From JACPSX01 sp035288405 [NCBI: bacterium] (lineage in GTDB: Bacteria > JACPSX01), in contig DATEAK010000256.1 of NCBI GenBank assembly GCA_035288405.1, positions 1 to 10,328 on the forward strand: a stretch of 10,328 nucleotides of DNA, read 5' to 3'. Both the position numbers and the translations under genes were made by a program. Positions 6,617 through 10,328 of the stretch are shown in pieces; position 1 is the stretch's first letter, and each line of letters begins with the position of its first letter. The notes under the pieces were generated by a model that saw nothing but the letters and a program-made list of their open reading frames with translations, made no database searches and had not been told where the DNA came from.

Positions 6617-7312
6617 TCAGGAAACAGGATGCGCCAAAAATGCCTCGAGTTGGTCGCGAAAACCTTCAGGCAGCGAGATAAATTCGACCCCGTAGTAAAT
6701 GCAGTTGTACGGGCCGGGCCGGCTGTTCCGGACAAGGCAAGGAAGCTGGACCTGGGAGGAATCATCGTTGAGTTGAAAGTCCAGAACGAAACCTTGGCCG
6801 ATGTTAAACCCCTTAATTTCCGTCAGGACGCAGGCACCGCCGGGACTTAGGTCAACGAGGGTTCCGTCGCCGAGAATGGGGGCTTCTTCCGGCTTCACAC
6901 CCAGTTTGCCGTCCCGAATCGACGTCCAGACGGAAACCTTGATCCGATCGTGCTTCCGGATTGACTTCCCTTCCATGTTATCTGGATAGTGCAAAACGAG
7001 GGTGGGCAGGTTTTTCTTCATCAGGGAGGTTTCCCCTGTGAAAGCAATTCCCTCATCATTGATGCACGTGATGGTGACCTTTTCTCCTGTACCCTTATAG
7101 ACAAGACTGTTGTCAAGCTTGGTCAGTCGTAGGGTAAGATGTCTCCAGGAATCGAAGGACTGGACGATTCCCTTATAGGAGCGCTCCGCAATCTTCAGGA
7201 ACACCACGCTCCCCTCGTTAAACGTAGGCTGGCTTTCGGTCAAGAGGAGATCCTCCCCGATTGGTGAACTCCCGTAAGGTAAATTCCGTAGCCCGTTAAT
7301 AAATCGGTTCAT
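6617..7312 (-). CDS. PilZ domain protein, YcgR-like (probable c-di-GMP receptor)
   Basis: This 231-residue soluble protein looks two-domain. The N-terminal half (about 25-110) is a YcgR-N-like beta-rich module. The C-terminal half (about 117-228) is a PilZ domain with the c-di-GMP-binding residues in place: RxxxR as RKHDR (119-123) and D-x-S-x-x-G as DLSPGG (154-159). A late YYGVEF (206-211) is typical of PilZ ends. Proteins of this build bind cyclic di-GMP and then act on flagellar motors, secretion or polysaccharide synthesis; none of those systems is in the window, so the output is unknown. The start at 7312 gives a sensible N-terminus but only a weak GGGA ribosome site. It lies 97 nt upstream of pgi on the same strand. 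pgi has its own probable promoter, so co-regulation is possible but not required. Confidence 0.85.
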   Translation of the reverse strand: MNRFINGLRNLPYGSSPIGEDLLLTESQPTFNEGSVVFLKIAERSYKGIVQSFDSWRHLTLRLTKLDNSLVYKGTGEKVTITCINDEGIAFTGETSLMKKNLPTLVLHYPDNMEGKSIRKHDRIKVSVWTSIRDGKLGVKPEEAPILGDGTLVDLSPGGACVLTEIKGFNIGQGFVLDFQLNDDSSQVQLPCLVRNSRPGPYNCIYYGVEFISLPEGFRDQLEAFLAHPVS

Positions 7313-7559
7313 GGTCCCGAAAACTTTAACCAGGTGACCTTGCCGGGGCGATTCACGAACCTTTCCTGAGACCCTGAGTCTCTCCCACGGAGGGCTTCGG
7401 TAGCAAAACCTTCTGGTGGGATCCCTGAATGATCCCGTTAGAGGGAGTCCGGTCCCTTGGCTTTTTCCCGGTCTTGATCGTACAAGGATCTTTCGCTTGG
7501 TGATGGTCCGAGAGGATTTTCCGATCGTGCCTTGTTTTCTACCGGGACTTTCATTACTG

Positions 7560-7570
7560 TGGTATATAAT
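7560..7570 (+). promoter_or_regulatory. Probable promoter -10 region of the YchF-like gene
   Basis: A perfect TATAAT (7565-7570) overlaps TATATA (7563-7568), which is preceded by TG and one base (7560-7562), an extended -10 arrangement. No recognisable -35 box lies 16-18 bp upstream. The start would fall within the CG-rich palindrome at 7572-7581. Confidence 0.45.
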
Positions 7571-7591
7571 CTCGCGCGCGAATGCAACAAC

Positions 7592-7597
7592 AGGAGG
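7592..7597 (+). promoter_or_regulatory. Ribosome binding site that fixes the GTG start of the YchF-like gene
   Basis: A perfect AGGAGG sits 5 nt before GTG 7603. It lies inside the frame opened by the in-frame ATG at 7582, which itself has no ribosome site, so GTG is the better start. Confidence 0.8.
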
Positions 7598-7602
7598 ATC
7601 GG

Positions 7603-8685
7603 GTGCAAATCGGGATCATCGGCTTGTCTTTATCCGGGAAATCAACTCTCTTTACGGCGATGACCGGTAGTCATGCCCTTGCCCACCCTGCTCAAAGCGG
7701 GAAGGGTCAATTTCAAGTCGCGACGATCAAGGTTCCGGATCCCCGTCTGGAGCAGCTTGTGCAAATGTTTCAACCGCGGAAGGTCACTCATGCCATCATC
7801 GAATACCTGGACTTCCCTGGTCCTCCGGCAGGGACCAAACATCCCCTGCTTCTCGTGCCCCAGTCTCGTGAGGTGGAGGCCTTGGCTCTGGTTATCAGAG
7901 CCTTTGAGGATGACGGGGTAGTCCATCCCCTGGGAGGAATCGATATCCCCCGGGATCTGGATTACGTGGAGACAGAGCTGATCTTGGCAGACCTTCAGCT
8001 TATCGAAAATCGTCTGGAACGGTTGAAAAAGGGGGGAACGAAAGGGGAGAGATCTCTGCAGCTGGAAGCGGACCTTCTGGCCCGCTGCCAGTCAGCCCTT
8101 CTAGACGGGACCTCTCTAAGGCTGCTGGAATTTTCCGGGGAGGATGTCAAGCGTCTACGGGGCTTCCAACTTTATACTCTGAAACCTCTGTTGGTTATCG
8201 TTAACCAAGGAGAGAAGGATATGGGCGGTGAAGTTTCCTCACATTACCAAGCCCTGGCGGCAACGCGGGAGAAACAACCGGGCTGCCGGGTTACGGCGGT
8301 TTGTGGAAAACTCGAAGCGGAAATTGGAGAGCTGCCGGAGAAAGAGCGGGCCGGCTACTTGCAGGCGATGGGAATCGAGCGCCCGGCTTTAGAAAAGGTG
8401 ATCACACTCTCATACGAACTCATGGGGCTGATTTCTTTTTTCACCGTGGGAGAGGACGAGGTGAGGGCCTGGACAATTCCGGCTGGAACGCCGGCCATGA
8501 AGGCAGCGGGAGTGATCCATACGGACCTGGAGCGCGGCTTCATCCGAGCGGAAGTAATCCCCTGGGAGGATCTGGTTCGAGTCGGGTCCATGGCTGCAGC
8601 TCGCGACTCAGCGCTTCTAAGGATTGAGGGCAAGGGCTATGTGGTCCAGGATGGAGAAATCATGCATGTGCGGTTTCATCTGTAG
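7603..8685 (+). CDS. YchF/OLA1-family P-loop ATPase, divergent
   Basis: This 360-residue member of the Obg-related YchF family begins MQIGIIGL, as YchF proteins do. These proteins bind ATP in preference to GTP, associate with ribosomes and are linked to stress responses. Seen are a Walker A GLSLSGKST (7-15), a G3 motif DFPG (70-73), an NxxE-type specificity motif NQGE (201-204) typical of the ATP-preferring branch, the TELILADLQLIENRLERL helix region (124-141) of the coiled-coil domain, and a C-terminal TGS-like domain (about 278-360) ending DGEIMHVRFHL. Length equals that of ordinary YchF (about 363). It departs from the family at two sites: LSLSGKS replaces the usual PNVGKS, and the Gly-rich GASKGEGLG-type switch segment after DxxG is replaced by GPPAGTKHPLLL. 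It may therefore be a paralogue rather than the standard ychF. The methyltransferase gene follows after 4 nt. Confidence 0.85.
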   Translation: MQIGIIGLSLSGKSTLFTAMTGSHALAHPAQSGKGQFQVATIKVPDPRLEQLVQMFQPRKVTHAIIEYLDFPGPPAGTKHPLLLVPQSREVEALALVIRAFEDDGVVHPLGGIDIPRDLDYVETELILADLQLIENRLERLKKGGTKGERSLQLEADLLARCQSALLDGTSLRLLEFSGEDVKRLRGFQLYTLKPLLVIVNQGEKDMGGEVSSHYQALAATREKQPGCRVTAVCGKLEAEIGELPEKERAGYLQAMGIERPALEKVITLSYELMGLISFFTVGEDEVRAWTIPAGTPAMKAAGVIHTDLERGFIRAEVIPWEDLVRVGSMAAARDSALLRIEGKGYVVQDGEIMHVRFHL

Positions 8686-8689
8686 CTAG

Positions 8690-10030
8690 ATGCTTATGAA
8701 ACACTTCCGAAAACCAATCAAGGACCAGCCGGCCCGGGAAAACCGAGAAACCATTTCTCTGTCCGTCGACTCGTTAGCCTTTGAGGGCTGGGGGGTTGGA
8801 CGTTATGGAGGAGTCGTGGTTTTTGTGCCCTTTACCGCTCCGGGGGATACTGCACGAGTGCGGATCACGCAGAAGAAGAAGAATTACTGGTACGGAGAGG
8901 TGGAGGAAATTCTCTCCCCCTCTACTCAGCGGACCGCTCCCCATTGCCCCCTATTCGGAGTCTGCGGGGGCTGTCAGTGGCAACACTTAAAGTATGATCT
9001 GCAACTGCAGGCCAAGGAGCAGATTTTACTGGATCATCTGCGGAAGATGGCTCCGGGTCTGCAGCCGAGAATCCCTCCTTTTATTGCCGCGCAAACTCCG
9101 TACGCGTATCGTTACAGGATTCGCCTCAAGGTCCGCCGGTTCGGGCAGGAATGCCGGATCGGGTTTTTTCAGAGAAGGAGCCACAATCTTCTGGATGTGG
9201 AAGAGTGTGCCGTTTCCCACCCCCGAATCAACGAAGTCCTGCGGAATCTGCGTTCTTTCTTGCGCTCGGAAGGACGGACTCTATGTGATCGGATTCAAGA
9301 AGTCGAGCTGGAGGTTTCTCCCTCTTCCGGCCTATGCCGGGTTTTGCTTCATGTCCAATCTCCAGTGGATTCCGGAATGGGGAAGCGAGTGGCCAAGGGG
9401 GTTCCCTCCGCTGCCTCCGTCGCCCTGCAGTCTGGAGAAGAGGAAGGGGAGGCTCGACAAAGATCGATTCGTGAAGAATCCGAGGAAGAGGATTGGGAAA
9501 CTGAGGAAGGGGTATTTTCCCAGGTCAACCTGGAGCAGAATCGAGTGCTGCGGGAGGTGGTGGAGAAATACGCTGCCGTGAGCCGTGAGGATCGAATCTT
9601 GGATCTTTTTTGCGGCAATGGGAACTTGTCTCTTCCCTTGGCCCCGCGAGTTACCTCGATTCTCGGCATCGATCTGGATCCCGGTGCTGTTTCCAGTGCC
9701 CGGCACCTGGCCGCGAAGCAGGGATGGAAGAACTGTCAGTTTTGGGAAATGGATTCTCTGCAAGGGGTGTTACGCTTGGCTATGTCGGAAAAGGAGTTCT
9801 CTCTCGTGATTCTCGATCCGCCCCGCCAGGGTTGCCGTCCCCTGATCGAGCCCCTGTGTCGCTTAAGATGGCGAAGGTTGATCTATGTTTCCTGCCATCC
9901 AGTGAACCTGATTCGGGATCTGACTTTCTTCGCATCCTGCGGATATGAGACCAGAGAAATTCAGGGAATTGACATGTTTCCCCAAACCTATCACTCCGAG
10001 TTGGTGGCGTTGCTTGCTCCCCCGTGCTAA
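8690..10030 (+). CDS. rlmD: RNA 5-methyluridine methyltransferase, RlmD/TrmA family
   Basis: This 446-residue SAM-dependent enzyme should methylate C5 of a uridine in 23S rRNA (RlmD or RlmC type) or tRNA. Domains in order are an N-terminal TRAM domain (about 22-75), four iron-sulfur cysteines (Cys86, Cys92, Cys95 in CPLFGVCGGC and Cys173 in EECAVSHP), the FSQVNLEQN motif (276-284), the SAM-binding DLFCGNGNLSLPLA (305-318), DPPRQG (376-381), the catalytic Cys402 in VSCHP and the general-base Glu437 in YHSELV. All key residues are present, so it should be active. Between about 223 and 275 the usual beta-strand segment is replaced by a hydrophilic, Glu-rich stretch. The start has no clear ribosome binding site (ATG 8690 or 8696), but the upstream stop is 4 nt away, suggesting coupling. 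The exact target base cannot be told from sequence, so the symbol is tentative. Confidence 0.85.
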   Translation: MLMKHFRKPIKDQPARENRETISLSVDSLAFEGWGVGRYGGVVVFVPFTAPGDTARVRITQKKKNYWYGEVEEILSPSTQRTAPHCPLFGVCGGCQWQHLKYDLQLQAKEQILLDHLRKMAPGLQPRIPPFIAAQTPYAYRYRIRLKVRRFGQECRIGFFQRRSHNLLDVEECAVSHPRINEVLRNLRSFLRSEGRTLCDRIQEVELEVSPSSGLCRVLLHVQSPVDSGMGKRVAKGVPSAASVALQSGEEEGEARQRSIREESEEEDWETEEGVFSQVNLEQNRVLREVVEKYAAVSREDRILDLFCGNGNLSLPLAPRVTSILGIDLDPGAVSSARHLAAKQGWKNCQFWEMDSLQGVLRLAMSEKEFSLVILDPPRQGCRPLIEPLCRLRWRRLIYVSCHPVNLIRDLTFFASCGYETREIQGIDMFPQTYHSELVALLAPPC

Positions 10031-10055
10031 AGGTCCGGAATTGGATTTGACAGCC

Positions 10056-10328
10056 TCACTGCGCTTGGATGGAGTTGCCCTCTCGACTTGCCGTGGTGCC
10101 CAGCGCGTGCTCTTGCCCCATCTCGCTTTTGGACAGCTCGGCTAGCTCGGCGAAAATATCGCGGATCGTCGGAACTTTTAGCTCCTGAGTGACGAAGTCT
10201 TCCGGCTCAAAGTATTCGAGGAACTCGGGGTGAACCAGGAGGGTTTCCAGGGACGCGTGCAGGCGACCGCAAAGATCCTCGACGATAAAATAGGATTCCG
10301 GGTGGATAGCGGTTCTATCCAGGGGGTT
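10056..10328 (-). CDS. C-terminal end of a Tex-like protein, lacking the S1 domain; partial
   Basis: Reading inward from the window edge on the minus strand, an open frame of 90 codons runs to a TGA at 10058-10056. It starts mid-protein, NPLDRTAIHPESYFIVEDL, which resembles the conserved NPLD...VHPE.Y segment after the helix-hairpin-helix region of Tex (YhgF) proteins. It continues to VPTIRDIFAEL, resembling the G-L-P-T-x-x-D-I-L-x-E-L segment that normally leads into an S1 RNA-binding domain. Here the protein instead ends with about 30 polar residues and stops. No S1 coding remains, because RlmD begins 26 nt further on in the convergent direction. Tex proteins bind nucleic acid and affect transcription. 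The identification rests on motif recall over a short piece, so it is moderate. Confidence 0.62.
   Translation of the reverse strand, partial: NPLDRTAIHPESYFIVEDLCGRLHASLETLLVHPEFLEYFEPEDFVTQELKVPTIRDIFAELAELSKSEMGQEHALGTTASREGNSIQAQ

Larger units (their letters stand above)
7313..7602. other. Divergent regulatory region between the PilZ gene and the YchF-like gene
   Basis: I find no credible gene in this 290-nt stretch. It contains several inverted repeats: AGGTGACCT (7332-7340), GAGAC/GTCTC around a 5-nt loop (7368-7382), and GGGATC/GATCCC around a 7-nt loop (7418-7436). It also holds the YchF-side promoter (around 7560-7570) and a perfect palindrome TCGCGCGCGA (7572-7581). No good promoter facing the PilZ gene stood out. 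Confidence 0.5.

Noticed and set aside
7582-7602. ATG 7582 as start of the YchF-like gene
   Set aside because: The perfect AGGAGG lies inside that extension and points to GTG 7603, where the YchF-typical N-terminus begins.
1-10328. Mobile elements, CRISPR, tRNA or rRNA genes
   Set aside because: No repeat arrays, transposase motifs, cloverleaf-like segments or rRNA-like stretches were seen on either strand.

Overview
The window reads as an ordinary, gene-dense bacterial chromosome segment of moderate GC content (judged by eye). The genes are Gram-negative-like housekeeping and regulatory genes. I see no insertion sequence, integrase, CRISPR array, tRNA or rRNA. The mix (caa3-type CtaG, FadD, an ECF sigma/anti-sigma pair, PilZ, a YchF relative, RlmD, Tex) would suit Nitrospirota, NC10 or a deltaproteobacterial-type lineage. 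That placement is weak inference; nothing here fixes the taxon.

Left part, plus strand: the 3' portion of a ctaG-like cytochrome oxidase assembly gene (1-603), a 287-nt spacer ending in a very good sigma70-type promoter, then a full-length long-chain acyl-CoA ligase (891-2567). It is followed by an ECF sigma factor (2657-3205) and, 1 nt later, its membrane-anchored zinc anti-sigma factor (3207-3986).

Middle part, minus strand, read right to left: a YcgR-like PilZ protein (7312-6617), a divergent phosphoglucose isomerase (6519-5224) with its own probable promoter, a diacylglycerol/lipid kinase (5216-4293) starting 7 nt after the isomerase stop, and a 33-residue, very basic protein (4128-4027). 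The small gene has a near-consensus promoter and a perfect Shine-Dalgarno sequence and is easily missed because of its size.

Right part: a 290-nt divergent region holds the upstream sequences of the PilZ gene (minus) and of an unusual YchF/OLA1-type P-loop ATPase (plus, 7603-8685). The ATPase gene is followed after 4 nt by an RlmD-like RNA m5U methyltransferase (8690-10030). The last 273 nt encode, on the minus strand, the C-terminus of a Tex-like protein that stops where Tex proteins normally continue into an S1 domain.

Functionally the window mixes envelope stress signalling and lipid metabolism (acyl-CoA ligase, sigma/anti-sigma, lipid kinase), sugar-phosphate metabolism and c-di-GMP sensing, and translation-related functions (YchF relative, rRNA/tRNA methylase, Tex, possibly the small basic protein). 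The best candidates for under-described biology are the small basic protein with its own promoter, the YchF paralogue with an altered switch region, the anti-sigma sensor domain, and the S1-less Tex end.
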